DNA from: Thalassia testudinum
Taxonomy: Eukaryota > Streptophyta > Magnoliopsida > Alismatales > Hydrocharitaceae
DNA length: 64,000 bases
Direction of reading: 5' to 3'
NCBI GenBank assembly: GCA_037157565.1
Contig: JAZHRO010000046.1
Coordinates: forward strand, 17,768,501 to 17,832,500
The notes beneath the pieces were generated by a model. It did not search any database and was not told the origin of the DNA. It was given only the letters and a program-made list of their open reading frames with translations. Position numbers and translations under genes: made by a program. Positions 35,540 through 47,198 of this stretch are shown here, one piece after another; position 1 is the stretch's first letter; the number at the start of each line of letters is the position of its first letter.

Positions 35540-36210
35540 ACTAGCTAAGTTAAGCAGCTTAACTAGCTTAGCTAGTAGGGAGTAGAGTTGGAGGCATTTG
35601 GAGCTAGGGTTTTTAGGGAGAAGAACTAGAGGTAGTCATCTTGAGCTGCACAGAGCTAGTGGCTACTGAAGAGAGATACAAGGAGCTACCTCAGCTGGCT
35701 TAGCTTGCTAGTTCTTTGCTAGCTACTAAGCCAAGCTAAAGCAAGCTGGCTCCTACTGAAAGGAGCTGAGGTGAGCTGGGTCTAATGCTCTCGGGAAGGA
35801 TCAAGCTGGGTGAGCTAGCTTAACTCAACTAAGTTGAGCTAAGCTAGTCCCCGGGAGCTTGACTTGAGCTACCTAAGCCGGAATGAAGTCATCTTCAACT
35901 AACCAGAGTTGAGTGGAGCTGGATGTAGCTGGACCTGAGCTGGGGTGAACTCCAGTCAACTCAACTAAGCCAGCTAGAGCTCCCTGTGGACTAATGGGAG
36001 CTGAGATGAGCTAGACTCAGTTAAGTTGAGCTGGATCTGACCTGACCTGAGTAAGGGTGAGCTAAGATGAGCTCTCTTGAGCTACCATTCAGCTGAGATG
36101 AGCTGAATGGAGCTAAGATAAGCTAGCCGTAGTTCAAGTGAGATAGAATCCAGCTATGGCGAGCTGGATCAAGCTGTGTTCCAGTTAGTCTGAGCTTCTT
36201 CTTCACCAGT
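35540..36210. repeat. AGCT-rich degenerate repeat in D U3
   Basis: Dozens of AGCT tetramers in units such as GAGCTGG, TAAGCTAG and TTGAGCTAAGC, spaced about 6-15 bases. The second LTR has the same tract at 42745-43415 with some unit differences. AGCT is palindromic, so both strands carry it. Confidence 0.75.
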
Positions 36211-36418
36211 TGCCTTCCTGACTGCTAGGGTTTTGGAGTTCTAACAATCTGCATATCCCTAACACTCACAAAAACACATTAAAAAGATAATAAAAGGTGC
36301 AATGCATGCCTAACCTAATTGATGCCTAAATGCAGCCCAAAAACCCGTTTGCGAAGCAAAATCCAATGAGCTAAGTTTGTTTTAATGAATAAAAATGATA
36401 ATAAACTGGCGTTTATCA

Positions 36419-36456
36419 CACCCCCATGCTTATCTTTTGGTAGTCTCTTAGCAAAA
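36419..36456 (-). promoter_or_regulatory. Element D polypurine tract and stem-loop
   Basis: Minus strand: TTTTGCTA, loop AGAGAC, TACCAAAA (one C-C mismatch), then AAGCATGGGGGTG before the LTR start TGATAAAC. Confidence 0.82.
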
Positions 36457-37832
36457 CTTAAATTTTTACAAAATGGAATTTTTGGGAAATCTAATTTTTT
36501 TCTACTTTTGAGGAGAAATAGATTAAGGGACCATGGTTGATCTAAACACAAGAGGTATAGGATTTGTTAAAGATAAACATCGAGATTTGTTTTGGATCCA
36601 ACCATTAGATGAAACGGGATCAATATATCCTCCATAAACTTCACAAATTAACCCCTTGTTAATTCAAATGACTTGAAATTTTTGTTTTTAGGACTTTTTT
36701 GGATCATGAATCTGATTCGCAACTTGCAAAATCCTTTAAAACCTTGTGTCCGTGCTTGTGAAAAGCCAACATTTATAGGGTGTGTTAATTAATTAATTAA
36801 TTTATTTATTTATTTTATTTTATTTTCTCCCCCATGCTTATTTTTAGGTTTGTCTTACAACAGATGTGTCGAGATCATCATTCCCGTTGCCAATCCTCGA
36901 GGGGCCTCTGGCACCAGCACTTCGGGATGGCACTATCCATGACACCACCCAGGAGCTCACAACCCCAAAACACAATGACTTGTAAAGGGGCGCTCCAAGC
37001 AAACTCAAGCTCTTGCTCTGACACTATAGGTAGAGCACCATCCAAGACACTTGAGCTGCTAAAATGCGCCTTAATGCTTCGTCTAAAGATATGAAATATA
37101 GATATGGAGCAGCGTTGAGGCGGTAACATGTTGGCACCGCATCCTCAAAGGAGGTATTTTCCTCCTTCTCGGTTGTGGGAACTCAAACCAATGATCTGCT
37201 TCAGACTTTTACTAAGTCCAAACAAGGGAGTTTTACTAATTTTTAGTTGTTTTTAAGTGTTGGCTTTTGTGTGAAAATTGACACAAGAAGTTCCTCAAGA
37301 AATGTAAGTTTTTGAAGCAGAGACTAAGCCAAATACTTTCCACATTACAAAATAGGATTAAATCACCTGAACTATCATGAGTTCAGGTGGAATTTTACAG
37401 AATGATATCTGATCTAGTCTAAAAATAGACCCTGAAATTCCAATGATCAGATCCACATCCTCATCCCTAGTTTGTTAAAGATTAAATCCCATTGTACCAA
37501 AAGTGAGTTTTTCGACCTTAGTCACGATTTCAAAATTTTTCATTAAAAAGTTTTCAACATTTTTATTTTTTGGGTATGCAAGCAGGAAAATAAAATAACT
37601 AAAGAAAAATGTATGTTTTTAGGTTTTGAAAATCCTAAATCGATCGTCAAATTTTAAAAACACCCCCCTTGCTTAAGATATGCCATGTCTCAAGCATTAG
37701 GAGGGAAAAAGGGATCACCTTATTGAAGAATGATTGGGTTTAGGATGATCAAAACCTAGAAAAAGAAGAAAAAGGGAAAATAGGAAAAGAAATGACGGGT
37801 TACCTCCCATCCAGTGCTATCTTTTACACCAT
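36457..37832 (-). other. D internal 3' noncoding region
   Basis: About 1.4 kb between the last frame and the PPT with only short chance frames, many poly-A/T runs and a second CCCCCATGCTTA stretch at 36829-36841, which is a PPT-like sequence in the minus strand. The GCACTGGATGGGAGGTAACC-type stretch (plus 37800-37820) resembles the short conserved segment after gag-pol in plant gypsy elements. Confidence 0.5.
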
Positions 37833-38234
37833 TCAGCCGGGCGTAGTGTGCACGGAAGACGGAAAATAAGGTAAAAAGTTGGACACTTGATTGTCCTTAA
37901 TAAAAGTGTCTTCCTCAAGATCGCTAAAAAGATGAGTGGTAAAGACAAAGGGATCAAAATAAAATAGAGAAATGGAAAAAGGACCCTGGTCTGGCCATGG
38001 TTTGAATTGATGATGAAAGCCAAACTCAGGTGGATCAGGTGGTAGGTCCAATAGAAAAGGGAGGGGAATGGAGTTAGTGAGATGCAGGATGGGTGAAGCT
38101 AGTGTGGATATTTTTGGTGAAAAGTCAAGAAGATGAAAAGGGGGAAAGTCAAACCCTAGTTGATCTGGAAAGTCTTGGACCACATAATTATCATTAGAAT
38201 AAGAATCAATAAAATCTAGATCAATAGTGGTCAA
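37833..38234 (-). CDS. Unrecognised 133-codon ORF of element D
   Basis: Minus-strand frame 62 bases after the gag-pro frame and in a different frame from it. The product is rich in Phe, Pro, Asp and Leu (DFPPFHLLDFSP, PDPPEFGFHHQF) with no known domain. It is open throughout although the upstream gag-pro frame has many stops. It could be a remnant of the linker after protease or a chance ORF. Confidence 0.3.
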   Translation of the reverse strand: MTTIDLDFIDSYSNDNYVVQDFPDQLGFDFPPFHLLDFSPKISTLASPILHLTNSIPLPFLLDLPPDPPEFGFHHQFKPWPDQGPFSISLFYFDPFVFTTHLFSDLEEDTFIKDNQVSNFLPYFPSSVHTTPG

Positions 38235-38296
38235 GATGAATGAGATTGGATCAACATAGACTTCTCAAATACTGCTTCCATTTTATTATCAGTGTC

Positions 38297-40036
38297 CTAA
38301 AAAATTTTGTGATCGATGGACCTCTTGGAAGCTTGAAATAAATCTAATGAGAATGTCTGCTTGCTGCAACTTATATTCATTTTCCTAGAATGAGAATTGA
38401 TATTAGCTGTTTTCATAATCAGAAAAGGTCTTCCAAGGATGGCACTAATGAGAGCCTTAGGTACCTCTATGTCAAGGACCAGAAAATTTACTGGAAATAG
38501 ACAATTCAGGACCTTGATAATACTATCCTCAACAACTCCCTGCGGTTGAATGGTAGATCGATCTTCCAATTGAAATTGAACCTTAGTAGGTTTTAAATCA
38601 CTGAATCGAAATTCCTCAAATAAGACCGGGGGGATGAGATTACTAGAGGTACCTAAGTCGAGAGGGGTGCAAAAAAAAATGGTGTCAGTTATGACAACTG
38701 AGATGAGAGATGTGCCCTGCTCATTTCTTGTGAAAGGCAGCTTGCTCTGAAAAACTGAGCTAGCTGTCTTTGAAAGGACCAACCTTTCTAGATTCTGATC
38801 ATGCCCTTTTGAAAATTTTTTAGAGGCATGGGGAGAATCTAGGAATGGAATATTCCTCTCGACTTGCTCAAATAAGTCCAAAGGATTGTGGACAAAGGAC
38901 TCTGATTTTGGATTGTTGGATTGCAGTTTTTAGGAGTGGGAAATTGGGTTTGAATCATGTGTTTTTGGGATTTCTTTTTCTTCTTCCTTATTGATGTTAG
39001 GGGAGTCAATCTGCATTGGTTGAGAATCAGTTTTATCATTTGAATGTGAAGGCCTTAAATCCATGGTGGTTTCCTCACTCAAGGTCTTTGCATACGCAGC
39101 TTGGTGATCACTGAGACGAGGTGGGGGGGCCTGATTTTGATAGAAACTGGGTTGGTGCTGCGATATTGGGTTAATAGGAGGCTGAACCATGTGGTTCTGA
39201 TGTTGGTATCCACCCAGGTGTTTGTTCCTGGGATTAATAAAGTTTAGTGTGGGTTGGGATGGTGAGTGTCCTGCAGGTCTTTGAGTCGAAATATCCCCAA
39301 TTTGATCATTGAGATTGTTAATAAGACCGGTTGTTTCCTTTGTTTTTCTTTGTAACTGCTGCAGGGTTTTCATCATCTGGGCATTAATGTCTTCTTAAGA
39401 TTGCCCAGATTGATAAGTCTGATTTGAACCATACCCTCCAAACGGGTTCTGTTGTTGGTGTGGAACCGGATTGGTCTAGGAGTGAGCTGGATAATTCCCC
39501 CCATTAGAGGAATTTTTCAATTTCTCCTAGAAAGTAGGGACATTTTGGGTGGGGTGATGATTGGGATAAACATAATTCCATGTTGAACCATAGAAAGCCT
39601 CAGAATAATAATTATACTCAGCACGGGATTTATGCAGATTTTCTCTCTTGCGGGTGTTAAAAGGGGTGAGATGTGGAATGTGTGGAGCTTGGGTAGGGGT
39701 GGCAGGGCTCCCTTGGTTGGCTAGGTTTGTTAAATCCTTCTGCAACTATTGTTGCTTAACTTGTAGCTAAGCCATGATAGAGTAGAGATTAGGTGGAGGG
39801 GCCTGATTAAGTAGCTCCGGGGTGGAAAATTAGGGGAAAGAAAAATTAATATGCAGGTTAGAGGACCAATTTTGATTTTCCATTTTTAAAGAAGAGGAAG
39901 AATGCAGGAAAAGTCTTTTTGGGGAGGCAAAATCAAGTGGTCCCTCCAAGTGTGGAGTTTTGGACCGCCGCCCATGCAAAATGGAAGAAATGGGAGGGGA
40001 GGAGAAGAGATGGAGATGAGAGAAGTGTGCACACAA
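38297..40036 (-). pseudogene. Gag C-terminal region plus aspartic protease (D)
   Basis: A single minus-strand frame of 580 codons interrupted by about seven stops, all TAG or TAA. Pieces are 39830-40036, 39527-39745, 38930-39376 and 38297-38881, all in the same frame. The middle part has the late Gag stretch (NLNDQIGDISTQRPAG, like QIGQLA..RPQG of Tat/Athila Gag) with Pro/Gln-rich linkers. The last piece is a retropepsin-type protease: active site DLGTSSNLIP, then RPFLIM after ILG. Protease would process Gag. No zinc knuckle is seen. RT does not follow. The stop pattern fits C to T changes at CAG and CAA codons. Confidence 0.8.
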
Positions 40037-41547
40037 GTAATCAAATTCTAGACCTAACTTAATTGTGACTCCCTAGAATTTAACCTAAGACTTGGTCTAC
40101 CTAAGAAATAAGTAATCAATAGTGAATACCTATTCTGTCAACAAATCTAGCCAAGTTATTTAAGGGGAGGTTTGGGCCCAAGCATTTCCCAAGAAAATCC
40201 CCAGGTGCTTGTACAAACCCATGCCTGGTCATTTGACATGGCCCCTCAGCCTAAACACCAGATATAGATGACAGAATTGGTATTAGCTAGAGAAAACTTA
40301 AGTCTTATATAGCAAGTCGAAATTGATGAAACCTTAGGAGTCAAATTGCTACAAATTTTAGTTAGGGCTAGGATACTAGTGTGCACACCGAATGTGGAGG
40401 GCATTGTTTGGGTTGTTGTCCTATTATTTCAATTTTTTTTTTTGTGTGCAGGAATTGGAAAGTGGTTCCAATTAAAAACAAAGTTGTCACACTATTTCTT
40501 GTATTTTTGTCTTTTAGGATTTGATTTAATTAAATGTGTTTTTGGGTTTTTCTTTTTAAATTTTCAAACAAGTTTGAAACTCCACAATCAAAGAAAAAAC
40601 AAGTTGTATTGGTGATGGTTAATTTCCTTTAATGTGAGTCTCTAAAAAGAAAGAAAGAAACCCTAAGCCAATTGTCCCTAAGACAGAAAATTGCTACCAA
40701 TGAATTGTTTTTAGGCTTTCTATATTAAGTAGTGGTCCAAACAATTTAAAACACACCACTACTTTGAATAGAATCAAACAAGGATTCTATAAAATATTTT
40801 TTTAAGATTTTAGGAATTTTTTTGATAATTATTTTGAATTTTTTCTTGTACTAGTGTCAAAGTCTAGAAATGGTACCTGTGGCTATTTTGGACATTTTAG
40901 TACTACCACTAACCTCAGAAAATTTTGGTGATTTTATATGATATGTAAAATTTCACATGGATTCCAGAAAGATAAATTTCATAAAAGTTGGATGAGTATA
41001 AAAATTCTACAAATTCATGGATAGTGGAAAAATAGGAAGATTAGAGGGTGTGACCCCTCTGTAGTCCACGAATTTTTAAAAATTAAATACAAATCTAATT
41101 GATCTGAAATTTGTCACATATGTTCCTAACTTAATTTTGAATCACCGTATGAAATGTTAGGATTTTAGGAGGCCTGTGGTGTTGGGGATTAATTTTTCAA
41201 TTCTAGATAGAAATCTGGACCTGAAAAATAGAACACCAATACTAGGATCGGAGTGGTGTTTAGTGAAGCATACAAGCAAACAATGGATTTTTATGGGCAC
41301 CACTCTACTTAATTAAACTGTTTAGGGTCATGAAAGTCAAGTTTAATAATTTTTCGGTAGTCTTTTAGTCTAAATGTGACAAACAATGGGGAGCAAACCT
41401 GAAATCGTGGGAAGAAAAGGAACTTTGAGCCTTTGCTTCTCAATTCCTACTTTCCCACTGTAGTTCCTACACACACTAGAGAAAAGAAAGAGAAGGGGAT
41501 GAGATCCACTTCACGGAAGAGAAAACAAATTTAATCAAAGCCGTGCC
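40037..41547 (-). other. D 5' leader
   Basis: About 1.5 kb between PBS and gag frame. AT-rich, no gene; frames such as 40346-40615 plus are chance. Confidence 0.5.
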
Positions 41548-41565
41548 TCCCCGGCAACGGCACCA
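41548..41565 (-). promoter_or_regulatory. Primer binding site for tRNA-Asp (D)
   Basis: Minus strand TGGTGCCGTTGCCGGGGA, one change from the full tRNA-Asp complement. It lies five bases from the LTR end. Confidence 0.9.
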
Positions 41566-41570
41566 AAAAG

Positions 41571-43638
41571 TGATGCGGATTTTATGCGATTTGTAAAATA
41601 CATCGTTGTAACGTGCAAAATCGATCAACTCTTAAATTTATAAACCAAGATAGTGGGGTATCTAGGGTTGTTCAAGGATGCAATATGTTTGAAAAATTAA
41701 AATCCCTTGCTTAAAGATGGAACTCAACTTTCTTTTTGGTGTTTTATATATATGATTTTTTTTTTTGGTTTTGAAATAACGGGAACAAGGCGGGTTTGTT
41801 GATAGCAAGAAAATTCTCTATACTAATCCACTACACTACTATTATAGTGACAAGTAGAACCTCTCCATAAGTTCACTCTAGGCACGTGGAGGCCTAGAGT
41901 AATTAGGGAGAGGGAGTGAAAATGGTTAAACAAGAATTCTACAAGACTATGCAACAACAAGATTAAAGAAGGCAACTTTGATTAAAAGAGAGAGTGTTTT
42001 ACAAAAAACCCTAGTAGATGAATGCTTCTACTACTAGATAATTGCAATAAGGAAAATAAAACACAAATCTTCCTGAATTGTTGGTGAAGAGGGGAAGCTC
42101 CTTGCTCCAAGCTTAGTGACTCCTAGGCTTGAAAAGGGCTCCTCCTTCTCCTTCCTTGAAAATGATGTCCTCCAAGGTGGTAGCCACCACCTTTAATTCT
42201 CCTCCTCCAAGGGTGGACATCCACCCTAGGTTCTTCTCCTTTGCCTAGCCATCCTCCTTGAAGTGGAAAGCTCCTCCTCCTTGGCGTGGCCCAAGTTGAA
42301 GAGAGTGGGGAGAAGAAGCCACCAAAGGGGCTGGTGATGTGCCCCTTTAATCTTCTTCTCTACTCCTTTTTCTTGGCCATAGGTATAGGTGGATATATGT
42401 GGAAGTAAACACTAATGGAGGATGGGAATTATGTGTTGGTAGGGTAGGGTATTTATAGGATGGGAAGGGGGGTGGTTATGGTGTTTTTTTGGAGGGTAAT
42501 GAAGGGGTGCTTGGATATTTTTGGAGGGAAAAATGGGAAGGAAATGAAGAGGTGCCTTGGTTTTCCCTCCAAAAATACCTTCTAGAAGGCAATTTTGGAG
42601 GGCAAAAATGGAGGATGGAGGTGGGTTTTGATGGTGGATGTAGGGTGGTGATGGAAGGGATAGTTGGCACCAAAATAAAGTAGGAGTAGGTGGTCGTTTT
42701 GCTGGAGCTTAGGTAGTAGGGTAGTAGGTTTTGGTGCCATGGAGGTGGACTAGCTATGTTAAGCAACTTAGCTAGCCTAGCTAGTAGGGAGTAGAGTTGG
42801 AGGCATTTGGAGCTAGGGTTTTCAGGGAGAAGAGTGGGAGGTACTCATCTTGAGCTGCACTAGAGATGGTGGCTACTGAAGAGAGTTGCAAGTAGCTACC
42901 TTAGCTGGCTTGGCTTGCAAGTTCTTTGCTAGCTACTAAGCCAAGCTAAAGTAAGCTGGCTTCTGCTAAAAGGAGTTGAGGTGAGTTGGGTCTAATGCTC
43001 CTAGGGAGGATCAAGCTGGGTGAGGCAGCTAAGGTAGCTTAGCTGAACTGAGTTGAGCTAAGCTGAGTCCCCGAGAGCTGGACTTGAGCTTCCTAAGCTG
43101 GAATGAAGTCATCTTCAGCTGGTCGGAGTTGAGTGGAGCTGGATGTAGCTGGACCTAAGCTGGGGTGAACTCCAGTCAACTCAACTAAGCTAGCTAGAGC
43201 TCCCTGTGGACTAATGGGAGCTAAGATGTGCTAGACTCAGCTAAGTTGAGTTGGATCTGAGCTGACCTAAGCTAGGGTGAGCTAAGATGAGCTCTCTTGA
43301 GCTACCATTCAGCTAAGATGAGCTGAATGGAGCTAAGATGAGCTAACCCTAGTTCAAGTGAGCTGGAATCCAGCTATGGTGAGCTGGATCAAGCTGAGTT
43401 CCAATTAGTTTGAGCTTCTTCTTCACCAGTTTCCTTCCTGAGTGCTAGGGTTTTGGAGTTCTGACAATCTGCATATCCCTAACACTGACAAAAACACATT
43501 AAAAAGACAATAAAAAGTGCAATGCAAGCCTAACCTAATTGATGCCTAAATGCAGCCCAAAAACCCTTTTACGGAGCAAAATCCTAAGAGCTAAGTTTGT
43601 TCTAATGGATAAAAATGATGATAAACTGGTGTTTATCA
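41571..43638 (-). mobile_element. Element D 5' LTR
   Basis: 2068 bp. Minus strand starts with a perfect hairpin TGATAAAC-ACCA-GTTTATCA and ends CCGCATCA. The tRNA-Asp box is ATCGTTGTA here (41602-41610), one change from the other LTR. TATA box 42450-42457; AGCT tract 42745-43415. Confidence 0.92.
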
Positions 43639-43643
43639 TCTAC

Positions 43644-44104
43644 CCCCCCATGCTTAATTTCTTGCATGTCCTCATGCATGAGTATAAAAGAAAAAAAGTA
43701 CTGCAGGGAGAGAATGGGTAGAAATCACCTATAGTTGCTCCTAAAATTATACATTCAGCACAGGCCAACCTATTAACATGCAATATACAAAAGGGAAATA
43801 TTCTAAAACAAAATATGCTATGTATAAAAATGGTCATATATAAATGATGGTGGAATGTGGAGTGAATGGTATCTATACGTGCTGAGTTTGACGCCTCTAG
43901 CTGGGCGAAAACTCAATCAGATGTGTCATTTCTAGCATAGGTGCCGACTAAGATTATGAGAATGATATGCTCGTATGCTCCCAGAATCAATGGCCCGAAG
44001 ATGCGAACCAGCTGATTGTGCACCCCTACTCCAAAAAGTCTAGCTATAAGAAAGTGTGGAGTGGTGGTGGAAAATAGAGGATAATCAGAGGGGGGATCAT
44101 GATG
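43644..44104 (-). other. B segment after its ORF, with conserved post-pol signature
   Basis: No gene. On the minus strand near 43887-43915 it has TTTTCGCCCAGCTAGAGGCG followed by TCAAACTCAGCACG, matching E (12040-12075) and C (58985-59015), where it follows the end of integrase or its remnant. This marks the former 3' end of pol in B. Confidence 0.55.
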
Positions 44105-45550
44105 TTAGTTTAGTTGATTTATCACGTCCCACAATTTAGCAGGAAGTTGCTGAGGGAGCAGATCAAAATGTATCTCAGAACCAAAATCTGAGTCATAGGG
44201 ATCCTTATAATGATAATTGACATCAAAGATCATGCCCTCTCCAGGTTCTAGGTCATATGGGGGTATCCGTGAAAGTAGAAGATCTGTGGGGAGGTCACTA
44301 AAATCCTCGTCAGAAATTACTCCATCCTCATCAGTACCCATCTGTGATTCATCAGAGGCTGTCTCCTCAGGCTCAGAGTCGAGCCACCTATTATATTGAC
44401 TAGGATGATAGGTGCGTCCCCAGCTCCTTCTGCTCAAAGTTTCACCCTCATATGCGTTGGGCTCCTCAGTAATTCCTGCCTCGGGTAGCATATATATTTC
44501 TTTGTTCAAGTTATCCAGAGCTACTTCTGGTTTTCAGATGTCAGGATCAAGGAGAGAATGTCTCATCTCAGAATCTCTAACATTCGAATTAGGGATGTAG
44601 GTGAAAGAAGAAGAGTATAGATTAGAAGATGTTGGCTCCAGCACAGGTTCACCTACAATGGGAAGTGGCCTAGATTGATCAGTAGTGTCACATGTAATGC
44701 TTGCCTCAAGATCCATATCCTCAATTGGATCTACTTCCCTTATCTCGATTGGGTTATCTAACCTGAGTGGTGTCTCCCAGGATTTAGGATAATCTGATTG
44801 CGACTCAGTCCTAGAGATATCAGTCCTTTCCTCCTCAATTTCAAATGAACCCATTCGGCATACTTCCTGCTCCTGTCTCATATCCACGCTAGATTCCTTT
44901 TCCCCTGAGTGATCTTTCAGTATCTGCTCCCAAGAATCTTCTGTGTGTCCTTCCGGTGTAATCGTTTCAGATTCCTCAAGGTCTTCAAGGCTATTTTCCA
45001 CTTGATATCTCAAAAGTAGTAGTTCTTGAGTTTCCCAATTTTTTCTCATTAGCCTTGTTATCTCTGTTGTTTCCCGAAGAAGCTGCATTACAGCTTGTTG
45101 ATGCAGAATCCAGCTTTGTCTTTGGTTCGGATCAATGATAGCCTGGATTTCGTGAAGATAGGATGCGGCCTTCTCCTTAGCGCTCACTATAGCTCTCTGT
45201 ATTCTATAATGCGGCCGCATATGCATCGGTAGCTCTTTAAGGGTTCCAGGGGGTGAATCAGGTCTACCCATATTCCATGGGTGAGAAGTAGGCATCTGAA
45301 ATCCATATCCTGGGTTATAAGATGTAGTCCTTTGAGGGACCGACTGGTATGGGTCATAATATCCCGGATTAGGATATGGGTTAACCATTTCGATAACCCG
45401 AGGAGAAGGATCAAGTGAAGCGAAAAGTCATCTTCGCCACCTTGGGTTCTGATCCCAAGGTTGAGCTGACTCAGTGACCCGGGCTCTCAGATAAGCTTGT
45501 GGGTCCAGCTCTTCTAGATCCTGATTAGGTCCAGATCCAATGTTAGCCAT
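44105..45550 (-). pseudogene. Unrecognised ~480-codon ORF of element B with two stops
   Basis: One continuous minus-strand frame starting MANIGSGPNQDLEEL at 45550 and ending at 44105, broken only by two TGA codons (45428-45430 and 44534-44536). Features: N-terminal Tyr/Pro-rich part (VNPYPNPGYYDPYQ), a basic region, a long helical part rich in Gln, Glu and Leu (about 45200-44950) likely to form a coiled coil, then a strongly acidic tail (EDMDLE..., DEDGVISDEDFSDLP). No zinc finger, protease or polymerase motif. It stands where gag-pol should be. It may be a divergent Gag or a protein special to this non-autonomous family; I cannot assign a function. Confidence 0.55.
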
Positions 45551-47178
45551 CACGGCTCAGCAGATAGAACAAGTGACTCGCCTCTGTAGGAGCGGCTACC
45601 AAGGTCCAATCAGCTGAGGTCTAAGTGACCTCCTTCCTTGCATACACCACCCAACCCCTGAGTTGGTGTAGCCAAGCAAGACAAGGCTAAGGCCCTATTA
45701 ATCAAATGGTCCTTAGAGATCAGGAGACCAGATTTTTTGTTAGAAATTTGAATTCCTGAAGATAAGTTCGTTGTTCAACCGACTCGAAGTGATTCTCGCC
45801 TCTCAAGCTAACCCAGCCAGTCTGGTTACGGGGGGACTAAGGGGAAGGTTCTTTCTTTGGCTTACGCCTCTGATTCCATTGACCCCTGAGCTGCGGTCGT
45901 TTGACACTACCCTGCAAACTTAGTCACCAGGTTTGGCATGAGAGATTAAAAACACCCAATAGTATGACAACGAACTCAGGTTGATTTCGTGTTTTAAAAT
46001 TAATTTTTAACCCATTTTCTTCAGTGGGGTTTGTGGTGAGTGGCCCACAAGGTGACCAAGCTCACTGGCTAACTAGAGTTGATTAAGTCTAGGTTAGCCT
46101 AAAGTGTTGTCTCTAGTTGTAACCCTAAAGATTCAACCTAAGTTGCATGCACTTCTAGGGTTTTTCTGTTTCCACAAACCAAAAAAGTAATGTTTGTTCT
46201 CTGATAATAATTGGAATCCAATTAATTTGAAATTTTGCATGTAGGTTTTTTTGTCAATTAGCTTTCCAAAGAACATTTTTTTGGAATTTTTACTGTTTCA
46301 ACCGAATTTTTATGGAATTTTGAATATCAAGGGGTCAGATTTGGACTTTTGACACCTGGTCGATTTTTCGCTTTGAAATAGCATAAAATGACCTTAAAAA
46401 TTTTAAGAAAAATATGGAAAATAAAAGATCAGCTTTCAAACCCACCATTTTTAGTCAAAATAGATTCGTGGATTGCTTGGAATCACTTTTTGAAATTTGA
46501 AAAATTTTGAATCTGGGTCAGTCTGACCTTTGTGCACTTCACGAATTTTTAAAAATTGTATACTTGGAATTTTTTCAAAATAATAGTGCTTCAAAAAGAT
46601 GGTTTGAAAATGAAGGTTTAGCCCAAATTTAAGAATTTTTGGCTTACTAATTTTTCAGCTATCGAATTTTTAAATCAAGCTTGAAATTTGATCGAAAATC
46701 AGAAGATGCTGGAAAAGCTTTTCAAAGAGGTTTGAATTTGAAATCAAAGCTTTCCACCAAAAAGATATATCCTTATTTTTTTTTCAAAACTTTTGCACAT
46801 TTTTTTTTCCGTGAAGAATTTTTCAAACAGATTCAACCAAAATATCTTTTTTTTATTTGCTTTTTTTTTCGAACTAACCTAAGATTCAAAAGGAAACCAA
46901 ATCTAGATTTTTTTTTCAAAATTTTTTTATTTATGATTTTTTTACTTTTTTCACGAAAATGTGTAAAATCTTTTTTTTTTCGCAAAGAATTTTTCAAGGG
47001 AATTGCAGAAAGTAAATCTAATCTAGAAATGAGATGATGTGCACCTGGATTTGTTTTCCATGATCGTTGTGTGCACAGATCCCATTTTTTTTCATTTTTC
47101 CTACACATCAAAAACAAAGTAGAGAGAAATTTGTCAGTTATAGTTTCAAAGATCGAAATCATAGAAAATGACGTTGCC
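45551..47178 (-). other. B 5' leader
   Basis: About 1.6 kb between PBS and ORF. AT-rich; 46700-47000 has many runs of eight or nine T on the plus strand with TTTTTC and GAATTTTTC units. Frames on both strands here are low complexity. No gene. Confidence 0.5.
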
Positions 47179-47196
47179 TCCCTGGCAATGATGCCA
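47179..47196 (-). promoter_or_regulatory. Primer binding site for tRNA-Asp (B)
   Basis: Minus strand TGGCATCATTGCCAGGGA, the tRNA-Asp complement with three G/C to A/T changes and followed by GGCAACG as in E. Confidence 0.8.
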
Positions 47197-47198
47197 TT

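Larger units (their letters stand above)
34366..36418 (-). mobile_element. Element D 3' LTR
   Basis: 2053 bp. Minus strand begins TGATAAAC-GCCA-GTTTAT (hairpin) and ends CCGCATCA. GTCGTTGTA at 34397-34405 equals nt 1-9 of tRNA-Asp, 31 bases from the LTR end. TATA box at 35241-35248 (CCTATAAATACCC on the minus strand). A 0.65-kb AGCT-rich tract lies in U3. Minus frames near 35244-35531 are not supported as genes. Confidence 0.9.
34366..43638 (-). mobile_element. Element D: non-autonomous LTR retrotransposon with gag-pro only
   Basis: 9273-bp minus-strand element inserted in B, with LTRs 34366-36418 and 41571-43638 and perfect TSD TCTAC (34361-34365 and 43639-43643). PBS at 41548-41565 and PPT at 36419-36431. 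Its internal region of 5152 bp has one long gag-protease frame (38297-40036) with stops and no RT, RNase H or integrase. It is an internally deleted or TR-GAG-like Ty3/gypsy element. LTRs have diverged more than those of E, with small indels. Confidence 0.93.
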
